Below, piece by piece: positions 1 through 7,552 of a DNA stretch of 32,479 bases. The notes below the pieces were generated by a model that did not search any database, was not told where the DNA came from, and saw nothing but the letters and a program-made list of their open reading frames with translations. Each line of letters starts with the position of its first letter. Positions within the stretch are counted from its first letter, which is position 1. The stretch is from positions 1-32,479 of the forward strand of contig DDWJ01000036.1 of assembly GCA_002345505.1 (NCBI GenBank), in the 5' to 3' direction. Source of the stretch: Caryophanales bacterium UBA2289. Its GTDB lineage: Bacteria > Bacillota_I > Bacilli_A > Izemoplasmatales > Hujiaoplasmataceae. The position numbers and the translations under genes are program-made.

Positions 1-48
1 TGTCCGTTTTATAGGGTATATTTTATAATTAGCAGTTCTCTTTTTTTA

Positions 49-1671
49 TTAAGATTGGTATTCTGATAATGGTTTTATAAATTGCTCAATATAGGAATAT
101 AACTTGTCTTCTTTGTAAATGGACAAGGAATCATCAGGAACAAAAATCCGTGGTGTTTCCGTAGAAACCGTCAAACTACTGATATTGGTTATTGAGCCAT
201 GTACATAATAACTTCTATTAATAATCATTGTTTCGATACTTGATCTATATACCACTCCATGAGATATCCACTCAACAGAAGCTGGTATACTCAAAATACT
301 TAACTTGTTTGTATAAGAAAATGCCAATGAGCCAATTGAAGAAAGCCCATTATTTAATATTAATTCTTCTAGGTTCTTACTGTTATTAAATGCAGAACCA
401 CCTATGTAATAAACATCTTTAGGAACAGTGTATGATACATTAGGATTATTCGCTGGAAAATAAAATAAGCCTAAACCAAAGACAGAATCTTCAAAAACGA
501 TACCATTAATTGAAAAATATTGATTTTCATCCCTTGTAACATTTATTTCTTCAATTCTTTCCATTTTATAAAAAGCGTCACTTTCAATTTTTTCAACGCT
601 ACTAGGGATATTGATTATCTCCAGATTTTGATTTTCACGAAAAGCTAGAAAATAGATAAATTTTGTAGTTTCAGGAACATCATAACTGCTACCTTTTTTG
701 TCAGCTGGATAATATACTAAAGTTTCTAACCCTTTGGTGAACAATACTCCATCAACAACTTCAAAATAAGGGTTATCATCAACTTTTAATGTTTGAAGAC
801 TTGGTAATTCTTCAAAGAATGCCGGCCCGAAATGTTGAACACGAGCATTCAATTCTATAGTTTTAAGATTTGGAAGATTAAATAGACTTAAATGTTGTAA
901 TTTAAGGTTATATTCAAATTCTTCATAAAACTCAAGATCAAAAATTACAACATAAGAGATATAGACTTGATTGTTAACTGATACTGGTTCAGTTGAACTT
1001 AGTGTTTCAGAAATCGGACAGCCATACTCAAACTTTCCTTGAGCTAGAGTACCTTTTGTTAGGTTACAGACATCACTGTTCTCACTTAAAATTTGTTGAT
1101 ACTTATCATGACTGATAATTTCTTTTGCATATCCCCCATAATTGCCATAGAACGAGATTTTTTCAAGATTAGGCATATAAGAAAATGTCATTTGCCCAAT
1201 GTATTGAACAGTGTTAGGAATTTGTACCTCAACTAAATCTAATTCTCTGAAAGCATTATGACCCAAACTAGTAACCGGTATTCCTTCAATATATCTAGGA
1301 ATAGTAAGATACTTAGCTTGACCGGTATAGGAAAAAATAAATGCATTTAACATTTCATTATCAAATGTGTAATCAAAAACCAAAGTAGGATCTTCTAGTA
1401 CGACCGATAAAGTAGTTGATTCTTCCACCAGATACTCTTTGTAATAGATTTCTTCTGCCTGTTCCCAACCAACAAAAATATAGTTTTCCGCATTGTATTC
1501 GGGTAAAGAAATTGTTGAACCAACTTCAATGTCTTCCATGACTTGAATCACTTCTTCAGATTCATTTAAAAAAGTTAAATCAACCAGTTCCTTTGTTTTA
1601 GTACTAGTTGAAGTGTTGCTGCAGCCAATAAGTAATATCATTAAAAAAATAAAGTAAGAAAATTTCTTCAT
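49..1671 (-). CDS. Surface lipoprotein with BspA-type leucine-rich repeats
   Basis: Predicted lipid-anchored surface protein of 540 residues. It starts MKKFSYFIF and has a hydrophobic signal ending in the lipobox LLIGC (Cys near residue 17). Residues about 30-90 resemble an InlB B-repeat/Flg_new module (a VGW core and a terminal beta strand). The rest carries irregular LRR_5/BspA repeats of the type IPxxVxxIGxxAF, for example IPNTVQYIG, IPSSVEKIESDAF and IPASVEWIS. Such proteins usually mediate adhesion or ligand binding; the ligand is unknown. An ATG four codons upstream is less likely, because GGGAGGA falls between the two ATGs at the right distance to be the ribosome site for the inner one. 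The gene is divergent from the metalloprotease lipoprotein. High confidence in the gene and architecture, low for specific function. Confidence 0.85.
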   Translation of the reverse strand: MKKFSYFIFLMILLIGCSNTSTSTKTKELVDLTFLNESEEVIQVMEDIEVGSTISLPEYNAENYIFVGWEQAEEIYYKEYLVEESTTLSVVLEDPTLVFDYTFDNEMLNAFIFSYTGQAKYLTIPRYIEGIPVTSLGHNAFRELDLVEVQIPNTVQYIGQMTFSYMPNLEKISFYGNYGGYAKEIISHDKYQQILSENSDVCNLTKGTLAQGKFEYGCPISETLSSTEPVSVNNQVYISYVVIFDLEFYEEFEYNLKLQHLSLFNLPNLKTIELNARVQHFGPAFFEELPSLQTLKVDDNPYFEVVDGVLFTKGLETLVYYPADKKGSSYDVPETTKFIYFLAFRENQNLEIINIPSSVEKIESDAFYKMERIEEINVTRDENQYFSINGIVFEDSVFGLGLFYFPANNPNVSYTVPKDVYYIGGSAFNNSKNLEELILNNGLSSIGSLAFSYTNKLSILSIPASVEWISHGVVYRSSIETMIINRSYYVHGSITNISSLTVSTETPRIFVPDDSLSIYKEDKLYSYIEQFIKPLSEYQS

Positions 1672-1706
1672 AAGTCCTCCCATTTTTTTAGTAATTAATC
1701 TTTGTC

Positions 1707-1712
1707 ATTATA
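1707..1712 (-). promoter_or_regulatory. -10 box for the LRR lipoprotein
   Basis: TATAAT on the minus strand, 36 bases upstream of the chosen start. A weak TTAAAA lies 17 bases further upstream as a possible -35. The call rests on the exact -10 match in a divergent intergenic space. Confidence 0.45.
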
Positions 1713-1804
1713 ACATAATGAATAGTGAATTTTAATAATGGCAAAAGAATTCATCAAAAAAAGTTAACTATGCAAACAAAAATGTATGAATTATTAAACA
1801 TTAT

Positions 1805-1832
1805 TGATATAATATTTTATACAACTTGGAGG
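1805..1832 (+). promoter_or_regulatory. Extended -10 promoter and SD of the M6 lipoprotein
   Basis: TGATATAAT (1805-1813) is a perfect extended -10 without a convincing -35. The predicted transcript start is near 1820. GGAGG at 1828-1832 precedes the ATG at 1840 by seven bases, so the 5' leader is only about 20 bases. Confidence 0.6.
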
Positions 1833-1839
1833 ATGATTT

Positions 1840-3444
1840 ATGAAAAAGTTTTATTTTATGTTATTTTCTTTAACTTTAGTAGTTTTTTTTGTTTCTTGTG
1901 ACTTTTTAGGAAATAAGACGACAACTAATTTTGAAACTACTTCAACTGATACAGTTCAGGATACCACTGAAGCAAGCTCTATTAGTTCTAGTACTGTTTT
2001 TACTTCTAGTATTACAGATTCTAGTATTTCTACTGTGAATACAACTACAAATAACCCTACAACTGAAGCATCAACAACTATTACTACAACAACTTCAGTA
2101 GTGACTACTACAACCATTGTAATAACCACTGAAACAACTACAGAAGAAATAACCACAGAGATTAATTATCCGATTATTCCTTCTGGATATAGTTTATTAC
2201 AAGATGAATTAGAGTATGTTGGGATTCCATCTATCGGTGAAGCGAAAGTCTTAGTTTTCGCTGTTGATTTTCCCGATCAACCAATCAGCAATGCTTCAAG
2301 TGTTTTAGCCGATTTAAATATCGCTTTTAATGGTAGTTCTGATGATTTGGTTTATGAATCTTTGCATAGTTATTATTTAAAAAGTTCTTATAACAAATTA
2401 GATTTAACCGCAGATATCTATGGTTTCTACCGTGCAGAACATGATTCAACTTACTACGAAACCTTAAATGATGAGTATTATGCAACTGACCCTAATACCG
2501 GACAGTATTTATATCCAGATGCAAGTCATCCTGATAGCGATTTAATCTATGAGTTATTGACATACTATGATGGTGTTATTGATTACAGTCAATATGATAG
2601 TAATAACGACGGTTATATTGATGGTGTTTATGTAATTTATAATCATGACGTAAGTTATGAGAGCGGATCTGACCTTTGGTGGGCATATCAATATTATTAT
2701 ATGTATTATGATACCTTTGACGGTGTTGATCCAAATTATTATGTTTGGATGGGTCTTGATTTCTTCTATGAAGGTGATGAAGACATCAACGCTAGAACAT
2801 TGATTCATGAGAGTGGACATATGTTAGGTCTTGATGATTATTATGACTATTATCCTGATGATGCATATAATGAAGGCGGATTAGGATCATTCATGATGGA
2901 TTATACGATTGGTGATCATGAACCATTTTCTAAAATTCTTCTAGGGTGGGTTACTCCTATTGTTATCGAAAAATCAATGACGGTTGATTTAATGCCTCAT
3001 CTTGAAAACGGTGATGTGTTATTGATTATTGATGAGTGGAATAACACTATTTTTGATGAATATTTACTGGTGATGTATTACACTCCTGAAGGATTAAATG
3101 AACTCGACACTGATTATATGTTCTCCTATTCAGGAATCGTAATATTCCATATCAGTGCAGCAATCGATAATGGTTATAACCCAGATTCATATTATTACTC
3201 AATTTTCAATAATAACAATACCGATAGTTATAATAAATTAATAAATATTATTGAAGCCGATATGGATGAAGATATTGAAAAGTTTGCGATAGTTGAAGAT
3301 AGTGATTTATTTTTAGCTGGAGATAGTTTAGGTTATAGCGTGTATCCAAACTATAAATGGTATAACGGTAATTCAATAAATTTAATAATTGATATTGTCA
3401 CGATCGATGATAGCCACGCAGTTATAGAAGTATTCTTTAAATAA
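1840..3444 (+). CDS. M6-type zinc metalloprotease lipoprotein
   Basis: Predicted surface-anchored secreted protease of 534 residues. A signal peptide ends in the lipobox VVFFVSC (Cys about 20). Residues about 27-108 form a low-complexity Thr/Ser stalk. The catalytic part resembles the M6 (immune inhibitor A-like) family: HESGHMLGLDD at 323-333 gives the zinc motif HExxHxxGxxD, and GSFMMD some 25 residues later fits a Met-turn. An acidic loop DSNNDGYIDG about 70 residues before the zinc site is the calcium-binding-like segment common in this family. The protein is complete, with SD GGAGG and an extended -10 just upstream. It probably degrades extracellular protein; the substrate is unknown. 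It is transcribed alone. Confidence 0.88.
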   Translation: MKKFYFMLFSLTLVVFFVSCDFLGNKTTTNFETTSTDTVQDTTEASSISSSTVFTSSITDSSISTVNTTTNNPTTEASTTITTTTSVVTTTTIVITTETTTEEITTEINYPIIPSGYSLLQDELEYVGIPSIGEAKVLVFAVDFPDQPISNASSVLADLNIAFNGSSDDLVYESLHSYYLKSSYNKLDLTADIYGFYRAEHDSTYYETLNDEYYATDPNTGQYLYPDASHPDSDLIYELLTYYDGVIDYSQYDSNNDGYIDGVYVIYNHDVSYESGSDLWWAYQYYYMYYDTFDGVDPNYYVWMGLDFFYEGDEDINARTLIHESGHMLGLDDYYDYYPDDAYNEGGLGSFMMDYTIGDHEPFSKILLGWVTPIVIEKSMTVDLMPHLENGDVLLIIDEWNNTIFDEYLLVMYYTPEGLNELDTDYMFSYSGIVIFHISAAIDNGYNPDSYYYSIFNNNNTDSYNKLINIIEADMDEDIEKFAIVEDSDLFLAGDSLGYSVYPNYKWYNGNSINLIIDIVTIDDSHAVIEVFFK

Positions 3445-3454
3445 TAAAAAAAAA

Positions 3455-3482
3455 GTGGATTAGTTTTTGATAACTAATCCAC
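3455..3482. terminator. Bidirectional terminator between convergent genes
   Basis: Perfect 11-bp stem GTGGATTAGTT / AACTAATCCAC with a 6-base loop. The A-run just left of it (3446-3454) becomes a U-tract for minus-strand transcripts, so it chiefly ends the leftward gene, whose stop codon lies inside the hairpin. It may also stop rightward transcripts from the protease gene. Confidence 0.8.
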
Positions 3483-3935
3483 ATTTCTTTTAATTGGAAA
3501 GAATAATTCTTCCTTACCATCAGTTGAATGTGCTAGATAAGGAAAGGCTGGCATATACTGCGATACATTGTGCAATTTGCAATAATCTTCAATTTCTTTA
3601 TTGAAACTGTCTTGAAGCTTCTGATTACCAAAGAGAATGTCTTGGTAATATTCTTTATCTACTTTGATATGCAGGTAATAACTTGATTCAACAGGTAAAA
3701 TTTGAATTTCACTTTTATTGAAGTTTTGGATTTTTTCATCAGCTTCTGTATAAAGAAATACAATTTTTGCGTTCATCGTTCTGATTTCGGCATGGTAAAG
3801 CAATGCATCTTTGATATCTTTATTTGCTAGAGCAAGATATCTTTCGATTTGTTCATGAGCGCTCTTGTAACTGGTCGCAATTGTGTAAGCCAAAGATAGT
3901 TTTGGCCACTGAACTTGTTGAATAAATAGATTCAT
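3474..3935 (-). CDS. Uncharacterised cytosolic protein, possibly GyrI-like
   Basis: Encodes 153 residues starting MNLFIQQVQWPK. An ATG nine codons upstream is less likely, because the SD-like AAAGGAAGTG lies between the two starts and serves the inner ATG. No signal peptide, membrane span or metal motif is seen. The second half (PVESSYYLHIKV, a helix with repeated Tyr, and a C-terminal EELFFPIKR strand) faintly recalls GyrI-like/AraC effector-binding folds. That resemblance is weak, and I do not recognise the family. It sits downstream of the CDF gene but has its own -10 (3967-3972). Confidence 0.7.
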   Translation of the reverse strand: MNLFIQQVQWPKLSLAYTIATSYKSAHEQIERYLALANKDIKDALLYHAEIRTMNAKIVFLYTEADEKIQNFNKSEIQILPVESSYYLHIKVDKEYYQDILFGNQKLQDSFNKEIEDYCKLHNVSQYMPAFPYLAHSTDGKEELFFPIKRNVD

Positions 3936-3966
3936 AAAAATCACTTCCTTTTTTAAATGCACTATT

Positions 3967-3972
3967 ATTATA
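3967..3972 (-). promoter_or_regulatory. -10 box of the 153-residue protein gene
   Basis: TATAAT on the minus strand, 31 bases upstream of the chosen ATG and downstream of the CDF stop codon. The -35 match is poor (TAGAAA at 17 bases). Confidence 0.4.
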
Positions 3973-3998
3973 CCTTACTTTTGGTTTTTTTTCTACAC

Positions 3999-4904
3999 TT
4001 AGTGATGATGGTGATTGTGATTGCCATCTTCGATTTCGATATCTTCACAATCTAAGTCTTCACATTGATTGTCAAAAAATTCGATTTGAATAGTGGAATG
4101 GGTTATTCCAAGATTGTGGAGTCTATTCTTTAAGTTAGATGTAATCTGAACCGTTTCTTCGATTGTTACTTTGTGACTCAGTCTAGCGTGAAATGTCATA
4201 ATCGGAATGTTGCCTTCAATTGACCATAGGTGAATGTGATGTATGTCTTTTACATTTTCTTCTTCAAGTAAGTTTTCTTTAATTTTATCAATTGAAAAAC
4301 CTTTAGGAGCTTTTTCTAAAAAGACTTCCAAAATACTTTTTAAATTTCTAAAAACATGATATACGATGAAGAGAGTGAAAAGAATTGATAAGATACTATC
4401 TAGGATTTGAATATCGAAGATGTTCATAATTATGGCTCCTATTAAAAGCGCTACCCAACCAAAAACATCTTCAAATAAATGCAAAGAAATTACCTTCTCA
4501 TTGGCACTTTTCCCTTTTGAAGCAATTAAGGCAGCAGCTCCATTAACAATAACGCCAATTACTGCAAAATAGATCATTAAACTAGTATTAATCGTCTCGG
4601 GATTAAACAATCTTTTAAAAGCTTCAATGATGATTATTGTTGAACCAATTATCAAAATTATGGAAGTGATTAAGCCTCCTAACAATGAGAAACGGTAATA
4701 TCCAAATGTATATTTGAAATCTTTTGCCTGTTTAGATTTTTTTTCAAGATAGATTGCGACACCTATTGATATGGAGTCACCCAGATCGTGAACTGCATCA
4801 GACATCAAAGCTACTGAATTTGTTAGTATTCCACCGACAAATTCGAAGATTGTAAAGATAAAATTTAATATGAATGAAATAAACATTCTTTTCTCTGATT
4901 TCAT
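3999..4904 (-). CDS. Cation diffusion facilitator, probable zinc exporter
   Basis: Inner-membrane metal/proton antiporter of the CDF family, 301 residues, CzcD/ZitB-like. TM2 contains LMSDAVHDLGDS and TM5 contains LHLFEDVFG, giving an HxxxD pair in each helix; that HD-HD arrangement is typical of Zn(II) (and Cd) transporters. About six membrane helices are followed by a cytosolic ferredoxin-like domain (HIHLWSIEGNIPIMTFHARL). The C-terminus ends in a His-rich tail (GNHNHHHH) that may bind zinc. The start codon overlaps the stop of the O-antigen-ligase-like gene as ATGA, so the two are probably translationally coupled. No metal regulator is adjacent. Confidence 0.93.
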   Translation of the reverse strand: MKSEKRMFISFILNFIFTIFEFVGGILTNSVALMSDAVHDLGDSISIGVAIYLEKKSKQAKDFKYTFGYYRFSLLGGLITSIILIIGSTIIIIEAFKRLFNPETINTSLMIYFAVIGVIVNGAAALIASKGKSANEKVISLHLFEDVFGWVALLIGAIIMNIFDIQILDSILSILFTLFIVYHVFRNLKSILEVFLEKAPKGFSIDKIKENLLEEENVKDIHHIHLWSIEGNIPIMTFHARLSHKVTIEETVQITSNLKNRLHNLGITHSTIQIEFFDNQCEDLDCEDIEIEDGNHNHHHH

Positions 4905-6193
4905 CTTACTTCACCTTTCAAAAGACTTTCATTATAATTTTCAACCGCTGATATAATGATGAAGAATATAATCATAAATTGAGGCATGTAATAGACGTTA
5001 TCAACCATTCCGTGAATATTAGCCCCAATTAAAGCGATAAGAAGAATCGTTTTTTCAATAGTAAAACGATTGATAAACATTTTTATAACTTCTATGATTT
5101 GCCAGACGATCGAAATAATCCCTATAATCCCAAGTGTAGCCAAAGTATGCATAAAAGTGTTGTGATAAAAACCGAAATAATTTCCTTCTACTCTTGCGAA
5201 TAGACCTGCCCCAAGAAGCGGATGCTCGGTGAAATTTTCCCACGCTTCTTTCCAAAGTGTAAAGCGACCATTATCGATAAAGAAACCATCAGCTAAACGT
5301 TTGTAAATAGTTTCAAAAATATCGAATCTGATAAATACAAATATTGATAGAACAATTATAGCAACTACTATATTAATAGCCATTTGTTTCTTTTGTTCAC
5401 AGTTATGGAAAAGATATACCATTAAAAGAACAAAGGTTATAACAAAAGATAATAATCCTCCTCTTGAAAGCGTAAATATTAACATTATTATTTCAAAGGT
5501 CGCTAACATAACTGGGATTATGTGAAGTTTATAGATTTTGATAAAGTAAAACATTGCTGCAATAAACATTATTAGATATGTCGCCACAAAATTAGAAATA
5601 CCCCATCCCAAATCTAAGTTTTTAGTAGCAAGGGCTAAGATTACATCATCGACTCTAATGTAATAGATCAGAACTTGTATTGACACTAAAACTCCAGATA
5701 CGGCGAATATTTTAATTAAATAGTGAAGACTTTCACCATTGATTGTACTCTTAAAAAAGAAATAGATAAACATATAAAACAAGCCAATGACTAGATAGAA
5801 TAAATAGTTAGAATTGATGAATTGAGCATTAATCATTGATAACAACATACCAATAAAAAGCAATAATAAAGGGTAAAACAACTTTCCTTTGTTAAATTTT
5901 GGTTTGAATCTTACAAAATGAATAATAAAGCCAATGATGATAAGTACTGGCATTAGGTATAAGTACGTTGGTATTAAATCTAAAGACCATTCTGTTTGTG
6001 ATATCATAAATAACATATTGAGAAAAAACGGTACAACTAGCATACCATTTTTGTAAAGTGCTAAAACTGCGATTGCGGCTATTGCGAATAAAGGCATGCC
6101 AACAAATTCGAAGCCAAAAAACCAAAAAATTAAAGTTAGAAAGCTTAACCCAGCTAAAAAAGGAAGACTTTCAAAATGTTTTTGTTTAATCAT
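4901..6193 (-). CDS. O-antigen ligase-like polytopic membrane protein
   Basis: Member of the O-antigen ligase/polymerase (Wzy_C) superfamily with about 10-12 predicted membrane helices over 430 residues. The diagnostic segment lies in the large loop: LWKEAWENFTEHPLLGAGLF, followed by a YHNTFMHTLATLGIIG helix. Relatives transfer or polymerise undecaprenyl-linked glycans at the outer face of the cytoplasmic membrane; in a Gram-positive or wall-less cell this could serve surface polysaccharide or glycolipid. No glycosyltransferase gene is nearby. I favour ATG at 6193, with GGTGA five bases upstream as a possible SD. In-frame TTG (6205) and GTG (6202) are alternatives. It overlaps the CDF gene by four bases. 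Confidence 0.85.
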   Translation of the reverse strand: MIKQKHFESLPFLAGLSFLTLIFWFFGFEFVGMPLFAIAAIAVLALYKNGMLVVPFFLNMLFMISQTEWSLDLIPTYLYLMPVLIIIGFIIHFVRFKPKFNKGKLFYPLLLLFIGMLLSMINAQFINSNYLFYLVIGLFYMFIYFFFKSTINGESLHYLIKIFAVSGVLVSIQVLIYYIRVDDVILALATKNLDLGWGISNFVATYLIMFIAAMFYFIKIYKLHIIPVMLATFEIIMLIFTLSRGGLLSFVITFVLLMVYLFHNCEQKKQMAINIVVAIIVLSIFVFIRFDIFETIYKRLADGFFIDNGRFTLWKEAWENFTEHPLLGAGLFARVEGNYFGFYHNTFMHTLATLGIIGIISIVWQIIEVIKMFINRFTIEKTILLIALIGANIHGMVDNVYYMPQFMIIFFIIISAVENYNESLLKGEVR

Positions 6194-6209
6194 CTTGTTC
6201 ACCAAATTA

Positions 6210-6215
6210 ATTATA
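6210..6215 (-). promoter_or_regulatory. -10 box giving a near-leaderless transcript
   Basis: TATAAT on the minus strand. The predicted transcript start near 6203 falls at the in-frame TTG/GTG and only about 10 bases before the ATG at 6193, implying a leaderless or very short-leader mRNA. The -35 (GAGATT) is poor. Confidence 0.4.
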
Positions 6216-6258
6216 CTCTAAAGACAGAAAAAAATCTCTTAAATTAGCTTATTAACAC

Positions 6259-7464
6259 TTAGTTTTTATAAATCATTCGATCATACTTATGAACAAATCC
6301 CATTTTTTTATAAAGTTTCTTTGCATTCTTGTTATCTAAATCAACGTGTAAAGATATATTGCCTTCTGTAATATCAATAGCTTCTTTGATTAGTTCCGAA
6401 CCTAATCCACGACCTTTATTATCGGGATTAATGCCAATATAACCCAAGTGGTATCTCGGTATAAACTTATCAATTTTTAAATCAACCACCACACAAATGC
6501 CATCAATGTTATCCTGTCTGGAAGCAACTAAGATAAACCCGTCCTTAATAGCCATTTCAATTGCGTCAATGGTTTCTTGATAACTATCTTGATATTTGTC
6601 AAGAAACTTAATAACTGTTTCTGTTAGTTTTGCTTTGGATATTTCACTAAAGTCATTAATCTGATTTATGGTAACTCTGCTTCTTGCGGTGTTTAAGATA
6701 ATGATATGTCTACCTTCTTCAAGTGAATTGTCTTCAAGTCTTTTTAAAAATGCCGCAAAAGGATAAACATCCTTTTGTTTTACTTTTAGATGTTCTTCTT
6801 TTTGAAGTAATGCATGAGCTTTCTCTAAGATATCATTATTTACATAGGTGTAGTTTTCTTCTGTGTATTTTGCATTTACACTGTCACCTGAACCGTAAAT
6901 TGTTGGTAATTTTTTTAAAGATGACAAATGCTTCTTAAAGAATGTGTTTTGTATTGCCAGATTAGTTTCAGGATAATCACTTTGATAAAACAATGAATCA
7001 ATATCGCCGTTGAATCGATCGTAGATTTCTTCTGAAAGTTGTTCATCGGCTAGGATAAGAAGTTGGTTAAAAATATCTTGAGTTATTAGGTATGCTTGAT
7101 TACTTAATGATAGATTTTTTAATATCGTTGGTATGTCATTTTTCTTAACCCCTGCCATATCTAATAACTTATCGCTATTTATTATCTTTTCTTTCCAATT
7201 TTCTTTTTTGTATTTTGGAACCAAAAGTAATAAATTATTAATTTCGCATTGAAAATTTAGCGCTCTTAAGAGTCTTTTATCGCCATCAAAAATAATTGCT
7301 TTTTTATTTTTAATTTGTGCTGCTTTAACTATTATATTCGCTAAACGATCAAATTTAGTATTAGTTGGATTGTTTCCTTCAAGTTTTAAATAAATCTTTT
7401 TTACACCAAGAATTTTCTCGAGGTTTTTTGCTCTTATTAGTGGTGTTTTTCCAATATAGTTCAT
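6259..7464 (-). CDS. Degenerate PLP fold-type-II domain fused to GNAT acetyltransferase
   Basis: A 401-residue two-domain protein. Residues about 1-290 follow the tryptophan-synthase-beta/threonine-synthase fold: TPLIRAKNLEKILG, YLKLEGNNPT, and a late GSGDSV like the phosphate-binding loop. The Schiff-base motif normally reads SFKDR but here reads TKFDR (36-40), so the lysine is displaced by one residue. The Asn-loop SGN is replaced by DGD near residue 60. PLP catalysis may therefore be lost. Residues about 295-401 are a GNAT domain with the acetyl-CoA motif YIGINPDNKGRGLGSELIKE and the terminal AKKLYKKMGF. A good SD (GAAGGAGTG) precedes the ATG. It has its own strong promoter. Substrate unknown; the first domain may sense or present an amino acid. 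Confidence 0.85.
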   Translation of the reverse strand: MNYIGKTPLIRAKNLEKILGVKKIYLKLEGNNPTNTKFDRLANIIVKAAQIKNKKAIIFDGDKRLLRALNFQCEINNLLLLVPKYKKENWKEKIINSDKLLDMAGVKKNDIPTILKNLSLSNQAYLITQDIFNQLLILADEQLSEEIYDRFNGDIDSLFYQSDYPETNLAIQNTFFKKHLSSLKKLPTIYGSGDSVNAKYTEENYTYVNNDILEKAHALLQKEEHLKVKQKDVYPFAAFLKRLEDNSLEEGRHIIILNTARSRVTINQINDFSEISKAKLTETVIKFLDKYQDSYQETIDAIEMAIKDGFILVASRQDNIDGICVVVDLKIDKFIPRYHLGYIGINPDNKGRGLGSELIKEAIDITEGNISLHVDLDNKNAKKLYKKMGFVHKYDRMIYKN

Positions 7465-7483
7465 AAATTACACTCCTTCAAAA

Positions 7484-7507
7484 TAAAAATGATGACCATA
7501 GCCATCA
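7484..7507 (-). terminator. Hairpin at the 5' end of the PLP-GNAT transcript (possible terminator)
   Basis: On the minus strand AAGTGATG pairs with CATCATTTT around an 8-base loop (about 8 bp including one G-U), and T-rich TTTTATTTT follows. It could end transcripts from the DUF438 gene, whose stop is 46 bases upstream. It also lies at the predicted start of the next transcript, so it may be a 5' stem-loop or attenuator. Confidence 0.4.
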
Positions 7508-7511
7508 CTTT

Positions 7512-7540
7512 ATTATATCACATTTAAGCCTTTTTTTCAA
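7512..7540 (-). promoter_or_regulatory. Strong promoter of the PLP-GNAT gene
   Basis: TTGAAA (7535-7540), a spacer of exactly 17 bases, and TATAAT (7512-7517) with an extended TGn element. This is one of the best promoter matches in the window. Confidence 0.75.
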
Positions 7541-7552
7541 ATCTACACTGGT

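Noticed and set aside
1956..2156. Minus-strand frame of 66 residues, Val-rich
   Set aside because: It is the antisense shadow of the Thr/Ser-rich stalk (ACT/ACA codons read backwards as Val/Ser); no SD.
5055..6125. Minus-strand alternative frames within the O-antigen-ligase-like gene
   Set aside because: They are in another frame of the same strand, lack SDs, and give no coherent protein.
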